Below, in pieces: positions 43,411 to 51,691 of a stretch of DNA of 64,000 nt. The stretch's first letter is position 1; every line of letters starts with the position of its first letter. Under the pieces are notes generated by a model, which worked only from the letters and a program-made list of their open reading frames with translations, made no database searches and had not been told where the DNA came from. Source of the DNA: Nocardioides panacis (GTDB lineage Bacteria > Actinomycetota > Actinomycetes > Propionibacteriales > Nocardioidaceae). Location of the stretch: positions 3,100,001 to 3,164,000 of the forward strand of contig NZ_CP077062.1 of assembly GCF_019039255.1 (NCBI RefSeq), written 5' to 3'. The translations under genes and the position numbers were made by a program.

Positions 43411-44703
43411 ATGACCTCGATGACCGCACCTCCGCCGCCTCCGGTCGGGCAGCCGCCCGCCGGACATGCGGTGCTGCGGTTCACCACCTCCCTGGCCGAC
43501 GCGTTGGACCGGCTCGCCGAGGTGCCGACCTGGTCGATGACCCGAGCCGAGCAACGTGAGGCCCTGGTCGAGCTGCGCCGGCAGCGCAACCGGTTGAAGG
43601 AGCTGGAGCTGCGGGTGCTGGTGCAGGCCGACCGCGACGACGTCGCCGCCGACTCCGACGCCGTCGACACGGCGGCCTGGCTGGCGCACGCCACCGGGAC
43701 CAGCACCGCGAGCCGGCACCGCGACCTGCACCTCGCCACCAAGCTCGATACCCGGTTCGGCGAGACAAGGCAGAGCCTGGCGGCCGGGGTGATCGACGCG
43801 GAGAAGGCGGCGATCGTCACCGACGCCGTCGAACAGCTCACCCGCGACTATGACGACCTCCCTCCCGGCACCGAGGCCCGCGCCGAGGCGCACCTGCTCG
43901 AGCAGGCCCAGGTGTTCGACGCCCGCACCCTGCGCAGGTTGGGGCACCGGCTGTTCGAGGTGGTCTGCCCCGAGGCGGCCGACGCCGCCGAGGGTGCCAG
44001 GCTGGAGAAGGGGGAGGCCCGGGCAAGGGCGCTGGCCCAGCTGACGATCCACGACCAGGGCGACGGCACCAGCAGCGGCCGGTTCCGGCTGCCCGCCCTG
44101 CACGCGGACCTGCTCAAGAAAGCCCTCGAGGCACTGACCAGCCCGCGGCGGATCGGTGACGCACGCCTCGATGCCGAGACCGGGGCGAAGCTGCCGCACG
44201 CCACCCTGCTCGGGCACGGGCTGATGGAGCTGCTCGAGCACCACCTCAGCGCGCTGCCCCAGGTGAACGGCTCCCCGTTCACCCTGGTCGTCACGATCGG
44301 CCTCGACGCCCTGGTCTCCGGTCTCGGGGTGGCGGCCCTTGACACCGGGCACCGGGTCTCGGCCGGGGAGGCCCGTCGGCTGGCCTGCCGGGCCGGGATC
44401 ATCCCGATGGTGCTGGGCGGTGACTCGGTGCCGCTGGACGTGGGCCGGGAGCGGCGGCTGTTCGACCGCTACCAGAAGCACGCGATCAACCACCGCTACC
44501 AGGGCTGCGCCGCACACAGCTGCGACCGGCCACCGGCCTGGGTCGAGTACCACCACCTGCAGCCCTGGAGCCACGGCGTCCCAACGGACACCAGCAACGG
44601 CATCTCGCTGTGCCCGGCCCACCACCGGATGGCCGACCACCCCCAGAGCTACGACCTGCGACGACTCCCCGACGGCAAGGTCCGATTCCACCGGAGAACC
44701 TAG
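43411..44703 (+). CDS. DUF222 and HNH endonuclease domain protein (13E12 repeat family)
   Basis: A 430-residue protein. The long alpha-helical DUF222 region covers about residues 25-330 (RLAEVPTWSMTRAEQREALVELRR, AVDTAAWLAHATG, VSAGEARRLACRAGI). The C-terminal HNH nuclease domain has CAAHSCDRPPAWVEYHHLQPWSHG and then NGISLCPAHHRMADHP. Members are multi-copy in actinobacteria and known as the 13E12 repeat family in mycobacteria; the role is uncertain. It stands between an export gene and an orphan permease gene without flanking repeats that I could see. The palindromic promoter hints at regulated, perhaps damage-linked, expression. Confidence 0.92.
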   Translation: MTSMTAPPPPPVGQPPAGHAVLRFTTSLADALDRLAEVPTWSMTRAEQREALVELRRQRNRLKELELRVLVQADRDDVAADSDAVDTAAWLAHATGTSTASRHRDLHLATKLDTRFGETRQSLAAGVIDAEKAAIVTDAVEQLTRDYDDLPPGTEARAEAHLLEQAQVFDARTLRRLGHRLFEVVCPEAADAAEGARLEKGEARARALAQLTIHDQGDGTSSGRFRLPALHADLLKKALEALTSPRRIGDARLDAETGAKLPHATLLGHGLMELLEHHLSALPQVNGSPFTLVVTIGLDALVSGLGVAALDTGHRVSAGEARRLACRAGIIPMVLGGDSVPLDVGRERRLFDRYQKHAINHRYQGCAAHSCDRPPAWVEYHHLQPWSHGVPTDTSNGISLCPAHHRMADHPQSYDLRRLPDGKVRFHRRT

Positions 44704-44727
44704 ACCGCGAGCCTGGTGGTGGAGTGC

Positions 44728-45537
44728 CTAGCGGGCGACGTCGTTGCGCCGCGACAGCCAGAGCAGCATCGCGGCGACCACGAACGCGACCGGCAGGCAC
44801 ATCAGCACGGCAGCCGCCATCTGGCCGCCGAGGAACCCGAGCTCCGGCAGCTTGGACAGCAGCACCGGCAGCGTCTCGCTCCGGTCGCTGCGGTTCAGGC
44901 CGCTGGAGAACAGGAAGTCGTTCCAGCTCGCGACGAACACCAGGGCCGTCGTACCGGCGACCCCGGGACGGGCCACGGGGAGCACCACCCGCCAGACGAG
45001 CGCGACCGTGCCGGCCCCGTCGACGCGGGCGGCCTCCTCGACCTCCACCGGGACGGCACGGAAGGCGTAGGCGAGGAACCAGACGGCGAGCGGCAGCGTG
45101 TAGCTGAGCTGGGCGAGGCCGATCCCGCCGAGCCGGTCGAGCCAGCCCAGCCCGGACAGCATCTGGCTGATCGGCACCAGCACCACGATGCCGGGGAAGA
45201 ACGCGAATGCGAGCATCACCGCGAGGATCTGCGCGCGGCCGGGCACCGGCAGCCGGGCCAGGGCGTACGCCGCCGGGATCGCCACGGCCAGGCTGACCAG
45301 CGTCGTCCCCGCCGAGAGCAGCAGGCTGCGCGCGAGGGTCGGGTAGAACCCGAACACCGAGGAGGCCAGGAAGCGGTAGCTGCCGAGCGAGAAGGCGTGC
45401 GGGACCAGGCCGGTGCCGGCACCGGCGGGGTCCGGGTCGAAGCTCAGCACGAGCATGTACCAGAGCGGCAGCACGGCGAACGCGACCACCCCGGTGCCGC
45501 CGGCCCACAGCAGCGCGGTCCCGAGGCGTCGTCGCAT
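44728..45537 (-). CDS. Carbohydrate ABC transporter permease (MalG type), orphan
   Basis: A 269-residue membrane protein with six helices and the EAA loop of binding-protein-dependent permeases, EEAARVDGAGTVALVWRVVLPVARPG. The N-terminal helix is followed by the usual MLVLSFDPD and LARSLLLSAGTTLVSLAVAIPAAYALAR segments of MalG-like subunits. The ATG at 45537 is chosen over GTG 45546 because TAGGGT lies exactly 7 nt before the ATG. The partner MalF permease, binding protein and ATPase are not nearby; the upstream gene encodes an unrelated lipoprotein. It must pair with subunits encoded elsewhere or be a remnant. Confidence 0.87.
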   Translation of the reverse strand: MRRRLGTALLWAGGTGVVAFAVLPLWYMLVLSFDPDPAGAGTGLVPHAFSLGSYRFLASSVFGFYPTLARSLLLSAGTTLVSLAVAIPAAYALARLPVPGRAQILAVMLAFAFFPGIVVLVPISQMLSGLGWLDRLGGIGLAQLSYTLPLAVWFLAYAFRAVPVEVEEAARVDGAGTVALVWRVVLPVARPGVAGTTALVFVASWNDFLFSSGLNRSDRSETLPVLLSKLPELGFLGGQMAAAVLMCLPVAFVVAAMLLWLSRRNDVAR

Positions 45538-45544
45538 GCGCGTC

Positions 45545-45550
45545 ACCCTA
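45545..45550 (-). promoter_or_regulatory. Leaderless-type -10 element of the orphan permease gene, overlapping a stop codon
   Basis: TAGGGT on the minus strand, 7 nt before ATG 45537. The TAG is part of the stop region of the upstream lipoprotein gene (stop at 45550-45548). Confidence 0.45.
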
Positions 45551-46240
45551 GCCGCGCCCGGCGGGCGCGTCGGGGTAGAGACGCTCCGTGCCGAACTCCG
45601 AGAACGGCCGGGTGTTGTGCGGGTTCTCGAACAGGGTTCCGGCCGGGGTGGGTCGCGACACCAGGACGCGCACGGTCACCCAGGCCGGGTGGGCCAGGCA
45701 GCCACGCGGGACGGTGAGGTCGACGCGGTCGCGGGCGGGGTCCACGGACCGGGCGAACCCGGGGCACGCGCGGCCGGCGCCGTCCGGGCCGACGAACCGG
45801 GAGGGCCGGCGGGGCACCCGGGAGCCGTCGGCGGTGAGGTCCAGGAACCAGCGGCCGCGCGGCGTGGTGAGGCCGAGGTCGACGGTCGGGCGGCCCACCG
45901 GGCGCAGGTCCGCGAACCGCAGCCGGACGCGTACGGCGTCCCGCCCGTGCACCACGCGCAGCCCGACCAGGTCGATCGACGTAGCCGGGACCGTCGTCGT
46001 GGCGGGCGGGTCGGTGGCCACCAGCGCCACGTCACCCCGCGGGTCGCGCAGCGCGGTCCGGACCGGCCGCACCGCGATGCCGAGCTCGTCGACCGGGCCG
46101 TCGTCCACCCCGGGAGCCGGGTGCAGCGAGGACGTCGGCAGCGTCAGCGTGGGCCGGGGCGTCGACGGGGTCGTGGTCGTGCAGGCGCCGAGCGCGAGGA
46201 GGAGCACCGGCAGCAGCGCGAGCCGCACAGGTGCCCTCAC
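45548..46240 (-). CDS. Lipoprotein of unknown function
   Basis: A 230-residue predicted lipoprotein. The signal peptide has a basic start, a Leu-rich core and the lipobox LGAC (Cys at 20). A Thr/Pro/Ser spacer leads to a beta-rich domain with VALVATDPPATTT, VRLRFADLRPVG and WFLDLTADG. The last part carries two Cys (ACPGF and RGCLAHP), possibly a disulfide. I do not recognise the family. GTG start at 46240. Confidence 0.75.
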   Translation of the reverse strand: MRAPVRLALLPVLLLALGACTTTTPSTPRPTLTLPTSSLHPAPGVDDGPVDELGIAVRPVRTALRDPRGDVALVATDPPATTTVPATSIDLVGLRVVHGRDAVRVRLRFADLRPVGRPTVDLGLTTPRGRWFLDLTADGSRVPRRPSRFVGPDGAGRACPGFARSVDPARDRVDLTVPRGCLAHPAWVTVRVLVSRPTPAGTLFENPHNTRPFSEFGTERLYPDAPAGRG

Positions 46241-46257
46241 GCCCGGAAGAGCGCGGG

Positions 46258-47556
46258 TCAGCGCAGCGCGGGTTCCGGCTGGAGCCGGACCGGCAGCGCG
46301 TCCACGCCGTAGACGATGGACATCTGCCGGTAGTCCACGTGGTCGGCCGCCAGCGACAGGTCCGGGAAGCGCCGGGCGAGCGCCGGGAACGCGGTCCGCA
46401 GCTCCATCCGGGCGAGCTCGGCGCCCACGCAGCGGTGGAAGCCGTGCCCGAAGGCGAGGTGCGAGGCGACCGGCCGGGACAGGTCGAAGGCCTCCATCCG
46501 GTCCCCGAGCCGCGGGTCGCGGTTGGCCCCGGCGAGCTGGCAGATCACCACGTCGCCGGGCGAGACCTTGTGGCCGCCGACCTCGACCTCGGTCTTGGGG
46601 AACCGCGGGAAGGCGATCTGCACGACGGTCAGGTAGCGCAGCAGCTCCTCCACGGTGCGGTCCACCACGGCGGGGTCGGTGCCCACCCGGCGGAAGTCCT
46701 CGGGGTGGTCCATCAGCACCGCGGTGCCCAGCGCCAGCATGCTCGCCGACGTCTCGAGACCGCCGGTGAAGACGCCGTCGGCCAGGCCGCCGAGGTCGAA
46801 GTCGTTGATCTCGTCGCCGTGCTCGCGGATGATCTGGCCGATCAGGCCGTCGCCCGGGTTGTCGCGCTGCTTGCGGGTCGCCTCCATGAGGAACTTCCGC
46901 GAGTCCGACACGGCGCCGAACACCCCCTGGCCGCCGTACGACACGTCGAAGCGCGCGGAGCCGAGCTGCCGGAAGGTCTCACGGTCCTCGTCGGGCAGGC
47001 CGAGCAGCTCGCAGATCACCAGGAACGGGACCGGGAACGCGAAGGACGGGACCAGGTCGACGACGCCGTCGTTCGCCGCCGCCTGGCGCTCGATCTCGTC
47101 GAGCTGCTTCTCGACGATGTCGGCGATCCGCGGGCGGAGCCGCTCGAGCCGCCGCATCGTGAACTCGGGGGTCAGCAGCTTGCGCAGCCGGGTGTGCTCG
47201 GGCGGGTCGGTGAAGCCGAGGCCGCCGATGTCCCCGTCCGTGGTCGAGCCGCGCAGACCCATGAACGGCCGGATGTCCGTGCTGTAGCTGGTCGTGTCGG
47301 ACAGCACCTGGCGGGCCTCGGCCTCCCCCGTGACGATCCAGACCTTCATCCCGAGGAAGGAGGTGAGCTGGGCGACCGGGGACTGCTCGCGGAGCTCGCC
47401 GAGGCGGGCGACCGGGTCGGGGCCGTCCCGGTGCAGCGGCCAGGCCAGGCTGTCGGGGACCTTGTCGAGCTGGGACAGGTCGATGCCGTTGCTGCCGACC
47501 CGCCGGAGCACGAGCCGTCGCGCCCGGCTCGTGAGGTACGTGGTGAGGCGTGACAC
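46258..47556 (-). CDS. Cytochrome P450
   Basis: Heme monooxygenase of 432 residues. The heme-binding loop FGHGFHRCVGAELAR places the ligand Cys near 376. The K-helix ExxR is in VEELLRYL and the C-helix segment is GFTDPPEHTRLRKLL. The I-helix, normally A-G-x-D/E-T, reads GGLETSAS, so the acid is Glu. The soluble bacterial CYP type is clear, but the family number and substrate are not. No ferredoxin or ferredoxin reductase gene is adjacent. GTG start at 47556. Confidence 0.92.
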   Translation of the reverse strand: MSRLTTYLTSRARRLVLRRVGSNGIDLSQLDKVPDSLAWPLHRDGPDPVARLGELREQSPVAQLTSFLGMKVWIVTGEAEARQVLSDTTSYSTDIRPFMGLRGSTTDGDIGGLGFTDPPEHTRLRKLLTPEFTMRRLERLRPRIADIVEKQLDEIERQAAANDGVVDLVPSFAFPVPFLVICELLGLPDEDRETFRQLGSARFDVSYGGQGVFGAVSDSRKFLMEATRKQRDNPGDGLIGQIIREHGDEINDFDLGGLADGVFTGGLETSASMLALGTAVLMDHPEDFRRVGTDPAVVDRTVEELLRYLTVVQIAFPRFPKTEVEVGGHKVSPGDVVICQLAGANRDPRLGDRMEAFDLSRPVASHLAFGHGFHRCVGAELARMELRTAFPALARRFPDLSLAADHVDYRQMSIVYGVDALPVRLQPEPALR

Positions 47557-47641
47557 CGGCTTGCTCCCGCTGCGATCGACTGGATGGTCCGTGCCTCAGT
47601 ATGCCGTGCGGGGTCTCCCGGCGGGCCGCGGCACGGGCTGG

Positions 47642-48175
47642 TCAGAGCGGGTTGTCGTGCAGGATCCGCTGGTAGAGCTTGTGGTCCTGCCACGCGCCGG
47701 CGATGAACAGGAACTTCGGCGCCATCCCGTAGGGCTCGAAACCCACCCGCTCGAGCACCCGCTGCGACGCGAGGTTGTGCACCATCGTGCCGGCCTCGAC
47801 CCGGTGCAGCCCGCGGCCCTGCGCCTGCGCGCACGCGAACTCCACGGCCCCGGACGCCAGGCCGCGACCGAGGTGCTCCGCGTCCACCCAGTAGCCGACG
47901 CTGGCGCTGCGCAGGACGCCCATCACGATGTTGTTCAGGTTCACCCGGCCGACCACCAGGTCGCCGTGGGTCACGACGTACGCCGCGAGCAGCCCCTGCC
48001 GCACCGACGCGAGCTGCCCGGCGACCGCGGCGGCCTGGCCGTCCTCGGTGTAGAAGCTCTCGTCGCGGCGCGGGTCCCAGGGCTCGAGGTGCGCCCGGTT
48101 GCGGGCGTACGCCGCCGCCATCGCGGGTGCGTCGTCGGCGGTCAGCTCACGGATCTGGTAGCCCTCGGGAATCAC
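47642..48175 (-). CDS. GNAT-family N-acetyltransferase (RimJ/RimL-like)
   Basis: A 177-residue acetyltransferase of the RimJ/RimL type that modifies N-terminal or small-molecule amines with acetyl-CoA. Segments include REL-TADDAPAMAAAYARNRAHLEPWDP, the beta bulge VGYWVDAEHLGRGLASGAV with the CoA-pyrophosphate loop GRGLAS, and the C-terminal HRVEAGTMVHNLASQRVLERVGF. The GTG start at 48175 is supported by TAGCCT 6 nt upstream. Confidence 0.88.
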   Translation of the reverse strand: MIPEGYQIRELTADDAPAMAAAYARNRAHLEPWDPRRDESFYTEDGQAAAVAGQLASVRQGLLAAYVVTHGDLVVGRVNLNNIVMGVLRSASVGYWVDAEHLGRGLASGAVEFACAQAQGRGLHRVEAGTMVHNLASQRVLERVGFEPYGMAPKFLFIAGAWQDHKLYQRILHDNPL

Positions 48176-48181
48176 CGGACG

Positions 48182-48187
48182 AGGCTA
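48182..48187 (-). promoter_or_regulatory. Leaderless-type -10 element of the GNAT gene
   Basis: TAGCCT on the minus strand, 6 nt before the GTG at 48175. It directly follows the guaA-side hairpin. Confidence 0.45.
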
Positions 48188-48196
48188 GGTCATCGC

Positions 48197-48224
48197 CCGT
48201 CGTCCCCTCACAAGGGGACGACGG
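48197..48224. terminator. Hairpin at the end of the guaA transcription unit
   Basis: CCGTCGTCCCCT and its perfect 12-bp complement around a 4-nt loop. It lies downstream of guaA on the minus strand and overlaps the last codons of the tiny reading frame 48208-48294. Confidence 0.7.
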
Positions 48225-48294
48225 AGAGCGCCAGTCCCAGCGCGAGGAGGACGACCAGGCCGATCACGGTCCAGCGGACCCAGCGTGGCTGCAT
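48208..48294 (-). CDS. Putative 28-residue single-helix membrane peptide
   Basis: ATG 48294 begins 7 nt after the guaA stop. The frame encodes MQPRWVRWT followed by a hydrophobic helix (VIGLVVLLALGLALSVVPL) and stops inside the terminator hairpin. The basic/aromatic N-terminus and uniform helix look like a real small membrane protein. The short length means chance cannot be excluded. No strong ribosome site, but proximity to guaA allows coupling. Confidence 0.4.
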   Translation of the reverse strand: MQPRWVRWTVIGLVVLLALGLALSVVPL

Positions 48295-48301
48295 CGGGCG
48301 G

Positions 48302-49879
48302 CTACTCCCACTCGATGGTGCCGGGCGGCTTGCTCGTCACGTCGATGGTGACCCGGTTGACCTCGCGGACCTCGTTGGTGATCCGCGTCGAGATGGTCTC
48401 CACCACGTCGTACGGGAGCCGCGCCCAGTCCGCGGTCATCGCGTCCTCGGAGGTCACCGGGCGCAGCACGACCGGGTGGCCGTAGGTGCGGCCGTCGCCC
48501 TGCACGCCCACGGAGCGCACGTCGGCGAGCAGCACCACCGGGAACTGCCAGATGTCGCGGTCCAGGCCGGCGCGGGTCAGCTCCTCGCGGGCGATGGCGT
48601 CCGCCTCGCGGAGGATCTCCAGACGCTCGTAGGTGACCTCGCCGATGATCCGGATGGCCAGGCCGGGGCCGGGGAACGGGTGCCGCCAGACGATCTCCTG
48701 GGGCAGACCGAGCTGGTCGCCGACCAGGCGGACCTCGTCCTTGAACAGCGTGCGCAGCGGCTCGACCAGCTCGAACTCGAGGTCGTCGGGGAGGCCGCCC
48801 ACGTTGTGGTGCGACTTGATGTTCGAGGTGCCGGCGCCGCCGCCGGACTCCACCACGTCGGGGTAGAGCGTGCCCTGCACGAGGAAGTCGACGCGCTCGC
48901 CGTGCTCGGCGGCGTCGCCCATGATCTCCACCTCGGCGGCCTCGAACACCCGGATGAACTCCCGGCCGATGATCTTGCGCTTCTGCTCCGGGTCGACGAC
49001 CCCGGCCAGCGCGTCGAGGAAGCGCTTGGTCGCGTCCACCACGTGCAGGGAGACCCCGGTCGCGGCGACGAAGTCGCGCTCGACCTGCTCGGCCTCGCCC
49101 TTGCGCAGCAGCCCGTGGTCGACGAACACGCAGGTCAGCTGCTCGCCGATGGCGCGCTGCACGAGGGCGGCCGCGACGGCGGAGTCGACGCCGCCGGACA
49201 GCCCGCAGATGGCGCGTCGGTCGCCGATCTGGGTGCGGATCTTCTCGACCTGCTCCTCGACGATGTTCACCATCGTCCAGGTCGGCCGGCAGCCGGCGAT
49301 CTCGAGCAGGAAGTGGCTGAGCACCTCCTGGCCGTGCTCGGTGTGCAGCACCTCGGGGTGCCACTGCACGCCGGCGAACCGCCGGTCGAGGTCCTCGAAG
49401 GCCGCGACGGGCGTGTCGGCGGTCGCGGCGAGCACGTCGAAGCCGGGGGGCGCCGCGACGACGGCGTCGCCGTGGCTCATCCAGACCTTGTGCTGGCGGG
49501 GCACGCCGGACAGCAGCGTCCCGCCGGCGGTGACCTCGACGGGGGTCCGGCCGTACTCCGAGCGGCCGGTCCGTCGTACCTCGCCACCGAGGTTGAGCGC
49601 CATCGCCTGGAAGCCGTAGCACATGCCGAACACCGGGACGCCGGCCGTGAAGACCTCGCCGTCGACGTTCGGGGCGCCGGGCTCGTAGACCGACGAGGGG
49701 CCGCCGGACAGGATGATCGCCTTGGGGCCGCGCGCGAGCATCTCCGCGACGGGCATGGTGTGCGGCACGATCTCGGAGTAGACCCGGGCCTCGCGCACCC
49801 GGCGCGCGATGAGCTGGGCGTACTGGGCCCCGAAGTCGACGACGAGAACCAGGTCGTGGTCGGTCACTGTTCTGGTCAC
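48302..49879 (-). CDS. guaA: GMP synthase (glutamine-hydrolysing)
   Basis: Converts XMP to GMP. The N-terminal class I glutamine amidotransferase has the nucleophile Cys near residue 87 ([10 protein letters not shown]) and the His/Glu pair in [12 protein letters not shown]. The ATP-pyrophosphatase domain has [10 protein letters not shown] and [15 protein letters not shown], and the C-terminal dimerisation domain ends with PPGTIEWE. The start is uncertain among GTG 49891, 49879 and 49867; 49879 is chosen because GAAAGG lies just upstream. All give a normal length near 525 residues. Confidence 0.95.
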   Translation of the reverse strand: MTRTVTDHDLVLVVDFGAQYAQLIARRVREARVYSEIVPHTMPVAEMLARGPKAIILSGGPSSVYEPGAPNVDGEVFTAGVPVFGMCYGFQAMALNLGGEVRRTGRSEYGRTPVEVTAGGTLLSGVPRQHKVWMSHGDAVVAAPPGFDVLAATADTPVAAFEDLDRRFAGVQWHPEVLHTEHGQEVLSHFLLEIAGCRPTWTMVNIVEEQVEKIRTQIGDRRAICGLSGGVDSAVAAALVQRAIGEQLTCVFVDHGLLRKGEAEQVERDFVAATGVSLHVVDATKRFLDALAGVVDPEQKRKIIGREFIRVFEAAEVEIMGDAAEHGERVDFLVQGTLYPDVVESGGGAGTSNIKSHHNVGGLPDDLEFELVEPLRTLFKDEVRLVGDQLGLPQEIVWRHPFPGPGLAIRIIGEVTYERLEILREADAIAREELTRAGLDRDIWQFPVVLLADVRSVGVQGDGRTYGHPVVLRPVTSEDAMTADWARLPYDVVETISTRITNEVREVNRVTIDVTSKPPGTIEWE

Positions 49880-50092
49880 GGGACCTTTCACTGAAGTGCT
49901 GGAGCATGGCCGGTGAGAGTCGGGAGTCTATCGACTGGACCAGTGGCCGCGATCCACCCGCACCAACCTGGGCGAAGGCGGACAACTCTCCTGGCCCTCG
50001 GCACATTTCAGGAGCGCCGCGTATCAACCTCGGGCACGGTGGCCTCCTCGGGACCTGCGTCAGCATCCAGGATCTCAACGAGGAGACACCCC

Positions 50093-51502
50093 ATGACCAT
50101 CGAGTTCGCCGCGGCCACCGGCCGCGCCCACTCCTTCCAGCGCCACACCACCGTCCGCGTCGAGCTGCCCGGGGACCCCGGGTACGACGCCGCGCGGATG
50201 CCGTGGAACGTCGCCGTCGACCAGCGTCCCGCCGCCGTCGCCCTCCCGGTCGACGCCGACGAGGTCAGCGACGTCGTCCGGACGGCGGCGGCGCACGGCC
50301 TCCGGGTCGCCCCGCAGGGCACCGGGCACAACGCCGGGCCGCTCGGCCCGCTCGAGGACACCGTCCTGCTGCGGACGTCGGAGATGACCGGCGTCCACGT
50401 CGATCCCGAGCGTCGGGTCGTCCGGGTCGGCGCCGGCGTGCTGTGGGAGGACGTCGTCGAGGCGGCCGCCGCGCACGGCCTGGCCGCCCTGCACGGCTCC
50501 TCCCCCGACGTCGGGGTGGTCGGCTACGCGCTCGGCGGCGGCATCGGGTGGTACGCCCGGCAGCTCGGCCTGGCCACGAACAGCGTCACCGCCGTGGAGC
50601 TCGTGCTCGCCGACGGCACCCAGGTCCGCGCCGACGACGAGCACCACCCCGACCTGTTCTGGGCGGTCCGCGGCGGCGGCGGCAGCTTCGGCGTCGTCAC
50701 CGCGATGGAGCTCCGGCTCTTCGACATCGAGACCGCCTACGCCGGGATGCTGCTGTGGGACCAGGAGCACGCCGAGAAGGTGCTGCGCGCCTGGGCCGCA
50801 TGGACCGTCGACGCCCCCGACTGCGTGACCACGTCGTTCCGGATGCTGAACCTCCCGCCGCTGCCCGAGCTGCCGCCGTTCCTGCGCGGACGCCGGCTCG
50901 TGGTGGTCGACGGCGCGGTGCTCGCCGACGACGACCGGGCCGGCGAGATCCTCGCCGGCCTGCGGGCGCTCGAGCCGGAGACGGACACCTTCGCCCGGGT
51001 CCCCGCCGCCGGCCTGGTCCGGCTGCACCTGGACCCCGAGGGCCCGACGCCCGCGGTCTCGGTCTGCGCGATCCTCGGCGACCTGTCGGACGCGGCCGTC
51101 GAGACGTTCCTGGCCCTGACCGGCCCGGCCTCGGGCTCGACGCTGCTGGCCGCCGAGCTCCGCCAGCTCGGTGGCGCGCTGGGCCGTCCGGCCGAGGGCG
51201 CCGGCGCGCTGCCGATGATCGACGGCGCGTTCGTGATGTTCGGCGTGGCGATCGCCGCGACACCGGAGCTCGCCGAGCGTGGACGGGCCGACGGCACCGC
51301 GCTGGTGGACGCGATGACGTGCTACGCCAACGACCGTGCGTACCTCAACTTCGCCGAGTCGCGGGTCGACGTACGCCGGTCGTTCTCGGCGCAGGACTGG
51401 ACCCGGCTCAAGGGCATCCGCTCCGCGGTCGACCCCGGCGGCGTGGTGCGCGCGAACCACCCGGTGCCGCGGCTCTACGAGAACGGGCTGCCCACGCCGT
51501 AG
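50093..51502 (+). CDS. FAD-binding oxidoreductase of the berberine-bridge/6-HDNO type
   Basis: A 469-residue flavoprotein. The FAD-binding type 4 domain (about 40-215) shows VAPQGTGHNAGPLG, the pyrophosphate loop LHGSSPDVGVVGYALGGGIGWYARQ and FWAVRGGGGSFGVVTAMELRL. The C-terminal BBE domain contains CYANDRAYLNFAE. The usual His for covalent FAD may be that in GTGHNAG; the second Cys attachment site was not found. Substrates of such enzymes are sugars, alkaloids or aromatics; unknown here. The ATG has GAGGAG about 8 nt upstream. It is divergent from guaA. Confidence 0.85.
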   Translation: MTIEFAAATGRAHSFQRHTTVRVELPGDPGYDAARMPWNVAVDQRPAAVALPVDADEVSDVVRTAAAHGLRVAPQGTGHNAGPLGPLEDTVLLRTSEMTGVHVDPERRVVRVGAGVLWEDVVEAAAAHGLAALHGSSPDVGVVGYALGGGIGWYARQLGLATNSVTAVELVLADGTQVRADDEHHPDLFWAVRGGGGSFGVVTAMELRLFDIETAYAGMLLWDQEHAEKVLRAWAAWTVDAPDCVTTSFRMLNLPPLPELPPFLRGRRLVVVDGAVLADDDRAGEILAGLRALEPETDTFARVPAAGLVRLHLDPEGPTPAVSVCAILGDLSDAAVETFLALTGPASGSTLLAAELRQLGGALGRPAEGAGALPMIDGAFVMFGVAIAATPELAERGRADGTALVDAMTCYANDRAYLNFAESRVDVRRSFSAQDWTRLKGIRSAVDPGGVVRANHPVPRLYENGLPTP

Positions 51503-51567
51503 CCGCCGGCGGAAAAGATTGTCCGGCCAGGGCGTAACCCGGCGGACCGGGCCTCGTTGAGCAGGAC

Positions 51568-51607
51568 GGATCCGGTGGGCACGATCTCCCTCCCAGGCAC
51601 CGGATCC
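51568..51607. repeat. 10-bp inverted repeat GGATCCGGTG/CACCGGATCC
   Basis: Perfect arms (51568-51577 and 51598-51607) with a 20-nt spacer, lying between the FAD oxidoreductase stop and the stronger hairpin at 51633. Could be an additional terminator for the plus strand. Confidence 0.5.
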
Positions 51608-51632
51608 CGCGTCCGTGCAGCTGCGTGGACCG

Positions 51633-51671
51633 CTCAGGGCCCGACCACCCTCCCTCCGGTCGGGCCCTGAG
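51633..51671. terminator. Bidirectional hairpin between converging oxidoreductase genes
   Basis: CTCAGGGCCCGACC and its perfect 14-bp complement with an 11-nt loop. It ends 20 nt before the GMC oxidoreductase stop at 51692. Confidence 0.75.
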
Positions 51672-51691
51672 GCCGTTGACCGGGGGTTCGG

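Noticed and set aside
43411-44703. DUF222-HNH gene as a mobile intron or active transposable element
   Set aside because: No flanking inverted or direct repeats, no split host gene and no reverse transcriptase or transposase.
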